Position numbers and translations under genes: made by a program. Positions 1 to 8,750 of a stretch of 64,000 nt of DNA are shown here, in pieces. The notes under the pieces are model-generated. The model searched no databases. It was not told the DNA's origin and worked only from the letters and a program-made list of their open reading frames with translations. The first letter of the stretch is position 1, and each line of letters begins with the position of its first letter. The stretch comes from Cliona cf. orientalis (Eukaryota > Porifera > Demospongiae > Clionaida > Clionaidae): contig OZ005695.1 of the NCBI GenBank assembly GCA_963930775.1, positions 682,001 through 746,000 of the forward strand, read 5' to 3'.

Positions 1-1217
1 TGCAGTTCCAATAGCTCTATCTGTGAAAAACTTTCTCTGCATCCATGCAGGTCACATACATGTATGGTTGGCGGAGTTATAGGCTTTATCACCTTCTTCT
101 TTGGAGGAGCAGAAATGCTTGCCTTCACTGCACTAGTACTGTTACTTGTAGTACCCTTATGTACACTTTCGCTACTAGTAGCTGTCTTGCCGCTGCTTTT
201 ATTCTGAGCTGAACTACTGCTTAATCTTGGTATAGCTGTAGTAAGCGTAGACTTCAAGTGGGCGGAGCTTGAAGCGGTGGGGGCGGGGCTTGAAGTGGAA
301 TGGGCGGAGCTTAGAGTTGAATGGGTGGAGGCTGAAGTGGGGAAGGCGGAGCCTATTCTTGGTTGGTTTCTCGCACCACTACTCAACGGTATCAAGGCTG
401 TGGATTCAGGTACTAACTTGGCTATGTATCTCGGTAAAGGTGGAGTGACAGAGGTATCCATGACAGTAAAAAGCTGGATGTCACGTTTCGATCCCTTGTC
501 AAACCATGAAGTACCAACCTTACCAAAGCTATCGTGTTTGCGTTTCATGGGAGCAGTAATCTTACTGGTCTCTGAAGCACTGTGCATCTTATGTGCAAGG
601 CCAGATGTTACCTTATTGGTTCCTGAAGCACTCGGCACTTTATGCTTACGTACAGGGGGTGGAGTCTCCCTGGGGAGTACCAATGGTGATGTCATAGGAG
701 CAACACTTGACGGAATGGGCACGGCTGTATTGCTACTTTTCGTGGGCTTCTTTTGAGCTGGTTTACCAGCAGCAAGTATGGCATCGATACCATCCTCTGT
801 GCCACATTTTGCTGTGGGTGACAAAGGAGTCAAATATGTTCCTGGAAGAGCCTGGGATTTTGAGTCTGTCTTGGCTTTGTGTACATCCTTTTGCTTGGTT
901 GATAGCTTGGATGCTGACTTACTTGAAGACCCGCCTTTACTAACTCCACTTTTGCTAGCTATCGTGTGTCCTCCCTTTTCAACTAAAAGCTGCTTTTTCG
1001 GGCGCTTCTTCTTTTCGCCGGTCACGTGACTAGACGCCAGCTCGTTAGGCAGCGCCTTCACCGTCCGAAATTCTTTGTCTATACACGAATAAAAATCGTG
1101 GTTGTAGACCCGCACTTCGGCCACCAGCTCGCGATACTCGGTCTCGGCAGAACGAATCGACTGTTCGATAGACCCTTTCCTTTTTTGAAGGGCTCTTTCG
1201 GAAATTTCGAAATCCAT
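1..1217 (-). CDS. Unidentified Lys/Ser/Thr/Pro-rich protein, N-terminal part (runs off window)
   Basis: The frame starts at the ATG at 1217 and stays open to base 1, giving 405 codons with no stop and no clear splice site. The first 60 residues look helical and charged (starts MDFEISERALQKRKG). Then comes a basic patch (GEKKKRPKK, about residue 70) and a long low-complexity stretch rich in Ser, Thr, Lys and Pro. The last visible residues hold a close cysteine pair in CDLHGCRESF, which could begin a small zinc-binding module. The composition suggests a nuclear regulatory or chromatin protein, but this is inference from composition only. I do not recognise the family. The 5' flank carries E-box, CRE and NRF1-like sites. 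Confidence 0.6.
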   Translation of the reverse strand, partial: MDFEISERALQKRKGSIEQSIRSAETEYRELVAEVRVYNHDFYSCIDKEFRTVKALPNELASSHVTGEKKKRPKKQLLVEKGGHTIASKSGVSKGGSSSKSASKLSTKQKDVHKAKTDSKSQALPGTYLTPLSPTAKCGTEDGIDAILAAGKPAQKKPTKSSNTAVPIPSSVAPMTSPLVLPRETPPPVRKHKVPSASGTNKVTSGLAHKMHSASETSKITAPMKRKHDSFGKVGTSWFDKGSKRDIQLFTVMDTSVTPPLPRYIAKLVPESTALIPLSSGARNQPRIGSAFPTSASTHSTLSSAHSTSSPAPTASSSAHLKSTLTTAIPRLSSSSAQNKSSGKTATSSESVHKGTTSNSTSAVKASISAPPKKKVIKPITPPTIHVCDLHGCRESFSQIELLEL

Positions 1218-1535
1218 ATTGAATTCGCGGTCGGTCAGGTTCAGCTGTGTTTTTCGTTCGCGTATTAAAGCGCTATGGATTCGATTGGCTTCAGTATATC
1301 ACAGTACAAACTACTGACTTCTGACACCGTTTACATTTACCTGCGTGGACGTGGAAATGTATCATATAGCGAGACTACTAAAGTACAAGGCTTTCTCTCA
1401 CCTCTCCATCAAATGCAGATTATTTTTACACCAACGAAGGCGTTCTCGCTTCGTTTTTCTAGGACAGACCCCACCGTTTTCAACGTCTTCCCGTTTGACA
1501 CGAGAGCGCCAAAAGGATTTTTGCACTACTTGAGT

Positions 1536-1591
1536 CACGTGCATGACGAATTTTTGCATTATTTGACGTCACAAATCACTACTGCGCATGC
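1536..1591. promoter_or_regulatory. Cluster of E-box, CRE and NRF1-like sites
   Basis: CACGTG lies at 1536-1541, TGACGTCA (a perfect CRE) at 1564-1571 and TGCGCATGC (NRF1-like) at 1583-1591. They sit between the stop of ADSL and the start of the minus-strand gene at 1217, so they most likely serve that gene. The rest of 1218-1659 shows no coding signal. Confidence 0.4.
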
Positions 1592-1659
1592 TCAATCAAA
1601 GAAATAACTTCCGGTGTGGTAAAAGGTAGGTATATTACATGAACACTCCAATACAAACT

Positions 1660-3737
1660 TCAAATTTCTATTTTGGCTAAATGACTAAGTTTGTCCTTAT
1701 ACTGTTTCAGAGCAGGTTCCACTTCAACAGCGAGAAACTTTTCCACCTACATGTATACAATAGCAACACAATTTAAAAATGAGGAAAAGAAATTTTCAGC
1801 CTAACCTGTTGTGGAGCTCTCCCAGTAAAAGTGGCAGGATCCAATAGCTCAGAAAGCTTGTCATGTACTGACACAAAATAGGCTTCATTTTTTATCCTTT
1901 CCACAAGGTCATTTTCCTTTCCATGCTGCTTTACTTGTGCTGCTGCTTCTTGGGATAATACTCGTATCTTTTCATGACATTCCTAATGGAGTGGGCTTTA
2001 ATTAGAATAAAACAGACAGTCAAAGGTGCACTACTTACCTGCCTGTTGGCTCCAGCTTTAACCATGGCCATGATAATATTTTCAGATGTCATGAAAGGCA
2101 GCTCTTGACTAATATGCTTCTCTATGACCTAGAAAAAGGTAATTAAATCAGTTGTGCCCCCTTTCATTTTTAGTTAATCACCTTTGGGTATACTACCAAC
2201 CCTTCGCAGATGTTTTGAAGAGTGATAAGAATAGCATCTGAAGCTAAAAAGGCCTCTGCAAGGCTAATCCTTCTGTTGGCAGAGTCATCTAGTGATCGCT
2301 CTAACCATTGCACTGCTGCAGTGTGCTGGGTATCAGCGACTAGTACCATCAGGTGTCGAGCCAGGCTGCAGCACCTGTTGTTTTTTTCCCAAGCATGAAG
2401 GTATGCAGAGAATAATCTCTTTTTTTTACCTTTCACTTCGCATGGGATTCCGTTTATACGGCATGGCACTGGAACCTACTTGGTCTTTTTCAAAAGGTTC
2501 CTCCAGCTCTTTTTGGTTTGAAAGAAGGCGGATGTCTGTACAGATTTTATGAACCGATGCCCCAAGACTCCCCAGGACTGAGACTATGTCCAAATCGACC
2601 TTGCGCGTATATGTTTGACCAGTGATAATAAATGACCTAATGAGGAGGGGGGGGGGAAGTGGGACGTGGATGGGGTACCGTAGATGTAATTTAACGTACT
2701 TTGAAAATCCTGCTAATTTTGTGACTTTCTCATCTAATTCCTCAACCTGTATAATTATAAAGATCGTCTTAGTTGTAACACAATGATAAAAAGGCAGGTC
2801 ACCATACCTTAGAGTGATCACCATTGAAAAGTGCTAAAAATGAAGCTTGTGTACCCGTCGTCCCCTTTACGCCACGAAACCTCAGCTCTGATCTAACTCG
2901 CTCAAGATTATGCAAATCAATGAGGAGATCATTAAGCCATAGGCATGCTCTTTTCCCTACTGTTGTCAGCTGAGCTGGTCTAGAGAAAGGGAAAAATTTT
3001 TCACCAACATGAGATTGACATGTTATTCGCCAAAATATAAGTCCTAGAGCTTACTGAAAGTGAGTAAATCCTAACGTTGCTAGATTTTTGTACTCATCAG
3101 CAAACTTTGCAAGCCTATTGATACATCGTGCCACCTATGTTAATAGACAATTCACATGGGTTAGCTACTAAGTAGCGATGTGATTCGGACCCACCTTTGG
3201 TAATAGAATATCTAATCCATCCCGAAGAGTAATTAGATCCTATAATTGATGGTGCATGTTCATAATTTGAATAATTTATAAAAATTTTATTATTGGTTTA
3301 TTAAAAATCACATACACCATTATCTCCAACATAACACGAGGTGGCACCAAGGTGGATGATTGGTGCTGCCTTTGGACAGCACGCACCAAACGTGTGCACA
3401 TGTGCCATTACGTCATGTCGTCGCTTTTTCTCTTCTTTGGCGGCTAGATTAAAATCGATGTTGGCAACGTTCTTTTCCATCTCCTCAAGCTGCTCTTCCG
3501 ATATTTCCAAACCAAGCTCCTATAGTGACAGTAAAATTACGCTAAAATACTTATGGCTCAGTCATGAATGACGCCTGGCTACAAACGACTGACCTTTTGA
3601 GCTTTAGCTAAGTAAAACCAAAGCAGCCGCCACGTTGAAAATTTCTTCATTTCTGAAAAGTTATACTGCATCTCCTGGCTGGCGTATCTACTAGTTAGCG
3701 GGCTACGATACGAGCACTTAGGATTGCTGGGATCCAT
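1660..3737 (-). CDS. ADSL: Adenylosuccinate lyase, complete, 11 exons
   Basis: Cytosolic purine enzyme that cleaves adenylosuccinate to AMP and SAICAR to AICAR. Exons in transcription order: 3737-3594, 3519-3316, 3239-3195, 3134-3055, 2979-2808, 2746-2700, 2636-2430, 2374-2182, 2128-2039, 1982-1806, 1746-1660. Together they make 1446 nt, 481 residues; the human enzyme has 484. Landmarks: [12 protein letters not shown] near the N-terminus, [24 protein letters not shown], the [10 protein letters not shown] segment, and the fumarase-superfamily signature [16 protein letters not shown] with its flexible loop. The start at 3737 fits the human N-terminus; an in-frame ATG at 3794 would add 19 residues. 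All introns are short with normal GT-AG ends. It lies 118 bases upstream of the end of the first TPMT-like gene. Confidence 0.95.
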
Positions 3738-3855
3738 TTCTCCTGCTCGTGTTTGGTCAAGTCTCGGCTCGATTTCGCGCGCAACGTTGACCAAGCCTTC
3801 AAATTTTTCACAAAGATTTACATATAATTAGAACAGCTTAATTATTGTCCTAAAC

Positions 3856-4608
3856 CTAATTTAGGGTAAGAAGAGTCACTGGATTTGTCCAATTACCACT
3901 TCCAAACTTCCTGTTATGAAAGGGGGACACGGGGTTCTCTATCACCTCCACTTTGAAATTTGGAAACAGTTCAGTGATACGAGACACCGATACAGGAGCT
4001 GGGCCAGGTCCCTTATGATCATCACAGTCGAGAGTGGAAAAGAGCATTCGACCTCCTGGTTTGAGGAATTTGACTACCTTCTCAGCATATTGGCCATGCA
4101 AGTTTGTTGGGACGGAAATTATTCCATGGCAATCCCAGATACAGTCGAATGTACCAGTCATGTCTGGGCTTAGTGCACCAAAGAAATCTCCAACATACAC
4201 CTTTAGTTTCTTTCCATCGGTGGCCGAATAGATTTTGACTTCCCCTTCCTCCTTCACCTCGTACTCAATCTTCCCGCCAAGCACCCGATTTTCGAAAAGT
4301 TGCTCCACCGCTTTTGCTGACAGCTCACATCCGACAACTTCGCATCCTTTTTCGCACAGCCACGCTAAGTCTGGCGAGTTACCACAGAGAGTCACGAAAA
4401 TAGACAAATTGTCCTTGTCCTCGGTAAGGCGGCTTAGGTGCTTTTGAAGGTACGTATCAACCGCCGTTCCGTGGTGGCCTGGACCGCTCGCGCGCGGCTT
4501 CTCCGCGCTTTCCTGATGATCGCCTTGCCCTGGTTGTTGCTGATCATCTCCGTGGTGGTGATGAAAGCCATCCTCCCACATTTTCAGCCATTGTTCTGCA
4601 CTAGCCAT
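3856..4608 (-). CDS. TPMT-family S-adenosylmethionine methyltransferase 1 (intronless)
   Basis: 250 residues in one exon, close to the usual TPMT length of about 245. It shows the N-terminal QWLKMWEDGF segment, SAM motif I as VTLCGNSPDLAWL (about 72-84), VVGCELS (91-97), the GDFFGAL acidic loop and FLKPGGRMLFST in the late strand. Family members methylate thiopurines in vertebrates, and selenium, tellurium or thiol compounds in bacteria and plants. The substrate here is unknown. The Arg of the usual WDRG substrate-site motif is replaced: the sequence reads IWDCHG (157-162). An insertion at 16-46 holds HHHHGDDQQQ and more His. Member of a five-gene cluster, on the same strand as the next copy at 4875. 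Confidence 0.88.
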   Translation of the reverse strand: MASAEQWLKMWEDGFHHHHGDDQQQPGQGDHQESAEKPRASGPGHHGTAVDTYLQKHLSRLTEDKDNLSIFVTLCGNSPDLAWLCEKGCEVVGCELSAKAVEQLFENRVLGGKIEYEVKEEGEVKIYSATDGKKLKVYVGDFFGALSPDMTGTFDCIWDCHGIISVPTNLHGQYAEKVVKFLKPGGRMLFSTLDCDDHKGPGPAPVSVSRITELFPNFKVEVIENPVSPFHNRKFGSGNWTNPVTLLTLN

Positions 4609-4874
4609 TATCTACCAAGCGATAGCGAGGCCACTGAAAACGTAAGAGTACAGAGTCTGCCGATCAAGCCTCAGACCGTCGACCCTGGCCTGCGCACTGT
4701 GTTCTGACGACCTTTACCTAAGAATATCCTGCCCCCGCTAAATTTCATACTACTTGTACCGGTATCTGCACTTGCATTATTCACCAATAATATTATTTTT
4801 GAAACTGAGCAGAATACTGTTCAAAATAAGTAATAACAAAAGTAAAGCGTTCATTTTCTTGGGATGCTAACTAG

Positions 4875-5636
4875 CTAATTTTCTTTTTGGGTGAAGAGAG
4901 TAACAGGGTTGGTCCACAGCCCATCGAGATTCTTGTGCCATGGTGACTCCAGGTTTTCCAATTCTTCCACGTTAAAGCTGGGAAATAGTTGCACGAGATG
5001 AGCTGTTGACATATTCGGATGAAAATTCAGTGTAGCTTTTTTTTCTACAGGAATTTCACTGTCAATAGTAGAAAAGAGCATTCGACCTCCAGGCTTCAGG
5101 AACTTAATTACTTTCTCCGCATATGTGGCATATAGATTTTCTGGGACAGAAATTATTCCATGGCAATCCCAGACACAATCAAATGTACCAGTCATATCGG
5201 GGCTTAGTGAACCAAAGAAATCTCCAACATACACCTTCAGTTTCTTTCCATCAGTGGCCGAATAGATTTTGATCCCTCCTTCCTCTTTCACCTCGTAATC
5301 AATCTTCCCACCGTGAACCCGATTTTCAAACAGCTGCTCCACCGCTTTTGCAGAAATTTCACAGCCGACAACACTGTAGCCCTTTTCGCAGAGCCACACT
5401 AAATCTGGAGAGTTACCGCAGAGCGTTATGAAGATGGAGAGATTCTCTTTGCCTTCGGTAAGGCTGTCGAGATGTCTTCGGAGGTATACATCCACCTGCG
5501 ATCCATGAGGCCCAGGACCGCTCGCATGATGCGAGTCTTCATGTTGGGGAGCTTTGTGCTTTTCTGGATCCGGCCCAAGATTCAAGTGATGAAATCCATC
5601 TTCCCACGATTTCAACCACAGCTCTGGAGTTGCCAT
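4875..5636 (-). CDS. TPMT-family methyltransferase 2 (intronless)
   Basis: 253 residues in one exon, the closest relative of the copy at 3856-4608. It shares VTLCGNSPDL-like motif I (ITLCGNSPDLVWL), GCEISAKAVEQLFENRV, KIYSATDGKKLKVYVGDFFG and FLKPGGRMLFST. The substrate-site motif reads VWDCHG, again without the Arg of vertebrate and bacterial WDRG/YDRA. The N-terminal insertion is milder, with scattered His residues. A TATAAAAG box lies about 100 bases upstream. It is divergently arranged with the plus-strand copy at 5996 across 359 bases. SAM dependence is well supported; the acceptor substrate is not. Confidence 0.88.
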   Translation of the reverse strand: MATPELWLKSWEDGFHHLNLGPDPEKHKAPQHEDSHHASGPGPHGSQVDVYLRRHLDSLTEGKENLSIFITLCGNSPDLVWLCEKGYSVVGCEISAKAVEQLFENRVHGGKIDYEVKEEGGIKIYSATDGKKLKVYVGDFFGSLSPDMTGTFDCVWDCHGIISVPENLYATYAEKVIKFLKPGGRMLFSTIDSEIPVEKKATLNFHPNMSTAHLVQLFPSFNVEELENLESPWHKNLDGLWTNPVTLFTQKEN

Positions 5637-5733
5637 TATTAAATTTTTGAATTTTGCTTTTCTTCCTTTGCTTCTTGATTTGATTTCTTTTTCTTCTCTT
5701 CTTTGCTTGATATGGAGAGCTTGTGTATCCCCA

Positions 5734-5741
5734 CTTTTATA
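5734..5741 (-). promoter_or_regulatory. TATA box upstream of TPMT-family gene 2
   Basis: Reads TATAAAAG on the minus strand, about 100 bases upstream of the ATG at 5636. It lies in the 359-base spacer between the divergent TPMT-like genes. The spacer also has a TGACGTAA motif near 5886. No coding signal is seen in 5637-5995. Confidence 0.5.
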
Positions 5742-5995
5742 CTTGTCGCGGGGCCATTAGTCAGGGGGGAAGTGCTGAGTTGTACGGATCCCCCCATATA
5801 CACGCAGCAAATTTTAGGTGAATTCCTGTACGTGCTCGGGTTCGCGTCAATAGTCTAGTGCTGTTGTATTTTTAGGTCAGTGGTATGACGTAATCAAAAG
5901 TTAGTGGGCGTGGTGATAGATCGTCCACGGGGGAAGTACATCGACCCCTCAAATCACAAGCATCCCGATCGCGCGCACATCGCGTATCGATAGAC

Positions 5996-6808
5996 ATGGC
6001 TACACCTCAAGATGAAGAAAAAGTCGGCATAGCCCCACAGCAGTGGGTGAAGATGTGGGATGAATGGAATACGCCTGGAGGAGGCGAGTGTGAACACGGC
6101 GCAAGCGACGGCGATCACCAGCACCATCATGGAGACGCCGGGAAATGCGGCGAAAGTGAGCAGTGTGAAACGAGCGGCGGCCACGGATCTGAAGTCGATA
6201 AATACCTCAAGAAACACTTGAATCGTTTGACAGGAGGGAAAGCTAACTGCACGATCTTCGTGACATTCTGCGGGAACTCGCCCGATCTAGCGTGGCTGTG
6301 CGAGCAGGGACACACCGTGGTTGGCTGTGAGATATCCGAGGCGGCAGTGAAGGAACTGTTCCAGAACAAGGTGCTGGGTGGGGCAATACCCTACGAAGTC
6401 CAAGAAAAGGGTGATGTGAAGATCTATTCAGCTACGGATGGAAAGAAGCTCAAAGTGTATGTGGGTGATTTCTTTGGATCGCTGAGTCCAGAATTGACGG
6501 GAGAGCTCGACTGTGTTTGGGACTCCCACGGAATTGTTTCCATTCCCATTCCACTGCACGATCCTTTCGCCAAGAAAGTGGTGAAATTCTTAAAGCCGGG
6601 TGGTCGAATGTTCTTCTCTACTTCAGATTATGACATCACCAAGCTAAGAACGGGACCAGCGCCTTGCCCAATGTCAACATCACGTCTTGCAGAGCTTTTC
6701 CCTGATTTTGACGTAGAGCTTCTCGATAAATCGGAGGAAGATCCCTCGACAATGGATGGTCTCGACCGCTTCACCAACCCTTATAATCTTCTCACTCCCA
6801 AAAATTGA
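5996..6808 (+). CDS. TPMT-family methyltransferase 3 with His/Cys-rich insertion (intronless)
   Basis: 270 residues in one exon. It has the family core: APQQWVKMWDEW at the N-terminus, motif I as VTFCGNSPDLAWL (about 89-101), VVGCEIS, VYVGDFFGSLSPELTG, VWDSHG in place of the usual WDRG, and FLKPGGRMFFST. Between the first helix and the core it carries an extra segment (about 28-65) rich in His, Cys, Asp and Glu, including CEHGASDGDHQHHHGD. No such segment is found in human TPMT. It could bind metal ions, but that is inference. First of three same-strand copies, 127 bases before the next. The start at 5996 is supported by similarity to MAT/MAS starts in the other copies. Confidence 0.88.
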   Translation: MATPQDEEKVGIAPQQWVKMWDEWNTPGGGECEHGASDGDHQHHHGDAGKCGESEQCETSGGHGSEVDKYLKKHLNRLTGGKANCTIFVTFCGNSPDLAWLCEQGHTVVGCEISEAAVKELFQNKVLGGAIPYEVQEKGDVKIYSATDGKKLKVYVGDFFGSLSPELTGELDCVWDSHGIVSIPIPLHDPFAKKVVKFLKPGGRMFFSTSDYDITKLRTGPAPCPMSTSRLAELFPDFDVELLDKSEEDPSTMDGLDRFTNPYNLLTPKN

Positions 6809-6934
6809 TTTCTTACGCAATAATTATTTAGTTATCATGTATTCATTATCATTTTTTCGGTTAATAGGGTATCACGCAGAAATTTAATTACCGGAAACGA
6901 GTGGTAATGATCGTCATGCAGCCTGCCTTGCAAA

Positions 6935-7642
6935 ATGGCCTCTCGAGAAGATCACTTGATTGGAATGTCCCACGAGCAGTGGACGCAGGTTTGGGAGAAA
7001 GGAACCCTGGGGTGGCACAGTGACGAAGTGGATGACATTCTCCAAAAATACTTGAAGCAGCTTTGTGGAGACAAGGAGAGCATCTCGATCCTGGTCACTC
7101 TTTGCGGGAAGTCTCTGGATTTGCCCTGGCTGGCTGATCAAGGCCACAGCGTAGTCGGCTGCGAGTTAGCTGAGCTAGCTGGGAAGCAGCTATTTGAAGA
7201 AAATAACATTCCCTTCTCCCTTACAACGATTGACAATTTCAAGGTATTCTCGGCTACTGACAACAAAAAGCTCAAATTTTATGTTGGTGACTTTTTCAAA
7301 GTGAGTGCATCACTCATCGGAACATTTGATGTCATTTGGGATCACAATGCTTTTGGTGCTATAAATCCGAGTGATCGTTCACACTATATTGAGCTCCTGG
7401 GCTCTCTTCTTGTGCCTGGTGGGAAGATTCTGCTCTCAAACTTGGAGTTCGATTATGACCAAAGCAAACGAAATGTTGCCCCGGGCCCCTATTCTTTGAA
7501 CTCAAAGCAGATTAAGGAATACTTTGGGGCCCAGTTTGAAGTAGAGCTACTGGAAAGGATGGACTATAATGATTCTCTTTTCACCAAAGAGTTCGATCTA
7601 GATTGGGCATATCGACCGATACACTTGCTCACATTGCATTGA
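6935..7642 (+). CDS. TPMT-family methyltransferase 4 (intronless)
   Basis: 235 residues in one exon, without the His-rich insertion. Landmarks are EQWTQVWEKGTLGWH (about 14-28), motif I VTLCGKSLDLPWLADQGH (54-71), VVGCELAE, FYVGDFFKV, and IWDHNAFGAINPSDR, where vertebrate TPMT has WDRGALVAINPGDR. The Arg of the substrate site is therefore His-Asn here. LVPGGKILLSN marks the late strand. It is closer to classical TPMT than copies 1-3, and nearly identical to the next gene along its whole length, including both flanks. Confidence 0.9.
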   Translation: MASREDHLIGMSHEQWTQVWEKGTLGWHSDEVDDILQKYLKQLCGDKESISILVTLCGKSLDLPWLADQGHSVVGCELAELAGKQLFEENNIPFSLTTIDNFKVFSATDNKKLKFYVGDFFKVSASLIGTFDVIWDHNAFGAINPSDRSHYIELLGSLLVPGGKILLSNLEFDYDQSKRNVAPGPYSLNSKQIKEYFGAQFEVELLERMDYNDSLFTKEFDLDWAYRPIHLLTLH

Positions 7643-7886
7643 TGATTAGATCTTATAGATTAAAAATAGTAACGTATTTATTGTTATTAAATTTTAATGG
7701 AAAGTATACTTAACATTGTACATTATGGTAATGGCTTAAATTTTCACAAAAATTATCGTTAGCTAATTTTATAATCATGAGTAGTTTTTATAGTAATTAC
7801 CAAACAGAATGCAGAAATTTAATTGCCGTACCAGAAAGAGTGGTAATGATCGTCACTCAGTCAGCTGCATGTGCCTTATCATCAAA

Positions 7887-8582
7887 ATGGCCACTCAACA
7901 AGATCACTTGATTGGAGTATCCCACGAGCGGTGGACGCAGGCTTGGGAGAAGGGAACCCTGGGGTGGCACAGGGACAAAGTGGACGCCATTCTCCAAAAA
8001 TACTTGAAGCAGCTTTGTGGAGACAAAGAGAGCATCTCTATCCTGGTCACTCTTTGCGGAAAGTCTCTGGATTTGCCCTGGCTGGCTGATCAAGGCCACA
8101 GCGTAGTCGGCTGCGAGTTGGCTGAGCTAGCTGGGAAGCAGCTATTTGAAGAAAATAGCATTCCCTTCTCCCTTACGACGATTGACGATTTCAAGGTATT
8201 CTCGGCTACCGACAACAAAAAGCTCAAATTTTACGCTGGTGACTTTTTCAAAGTGAGTGCATCTCTCATCGGAACATTTGATGTCATTTGGGATCACAAT
8301 GCTTTTGGTGCTGTGAGTCCGAGCGATCGTTCACGCTATGTTGAGCTTCTGGGTTCTCTTCTCGTGCCTGGTGGGAAGATTCTGCTCTCAAACTGGGAGT
8401 ATGACCAAAGCAAACGAAATACCGCCCCCTATTCTCTGAACTCGGAGCAGATCAAGGAATACTTTGGGGCCCAGTTCGAGGTGGAGCTACTGGAAAGGAT
8501 GGACTATAACGATTCTTTTTTCACCAAAAAGTTCAATCTAGATTGGGGGTATCGTCCGATACACTTGCTCACATTACGTTGA
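7887..8582 (+). CDS. TPMT-family methyltransferase 5 (intronless)
   Basis: 231 residues from the ATG at 7887, in one exon. The frame is open upstream to an ATG at 7809. The 7887 start is preferred because MATQQDHLIG aligns with MASREDHLIG of copy 4. Motif I is VTLCGKSLDLPWLADQGH and the substrate motif is IWDHNAFGAVSPSDR. Compared with copy 4 it lacks about three residues around the YDQSKRN segment and one more near TAPYSL. The flanks match those of copy 4, so this is a recent tandem duplicate. Its 3' end faces the minus-strand membrane-protein gene ending at 8751. Confidence 0.9.
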   Translation: MATQQDHLIGVSHERWTQAWEKGTLGWHRDKVDAILQKYLKQLCGDKESISILVTLCGKSLDLPWLADQGHSVVGCELAELAGKQLFEENSIPFSLTTIDDFKVFSATDNKKLKFYAGDFFKVSASLIGTFDVIWDHNAFGAVSPSDRSRYVELLGSLLVPGGKILLSNWEYDQSKRNTAPYSLNSEQIKEYFGAQFEVELLERMDYNDSFFTKKFNLDWGYRPIHLLTLR

Positions 8583-8750
8583 CGATTAGATTAAAAATAG
8601 TAATGTATTTATACTAGCATACAATAAGCAATATTATTATTACAGGGAGTATATTTGACATTGTACATTGTGGTAATGGCTTAATTATTTTCGAGAAATT
8701 CACAAAAGTGGGGGAACAACTATCATTAGCTAATTCTGATGCAATAACTA

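Larger units (their letters stand above)
6877..8750 (+). repeat. Tandem segmental duplication containing TPMT-family copies 4 and 5
   Basis: The segments about 6877-7790 and 7810-8750 are similar across the 5' flank (both begin CAGAAATTTAATT and share GTGGTAATGATCGTCA), the whole coding region, and much of the 3' flank (GACATTGTACATT-like and GGTAATGGCTTAA). The unit is about 0.93 kb. Confidence 0.8.

Noticed and set aside
3579-3794. ADSL start at 3794
   Set aside because: It would add 19 residues ([10 protein letters not shown]...) before the region that aligns with the known N-terminus. The ATG at 3737 fits the family length better.
4438-4707. Open frame of 89 residues opposite methyltransferase 1
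   Set aside because: Shadow of the real gene in the opposite strand; no start context or family match.
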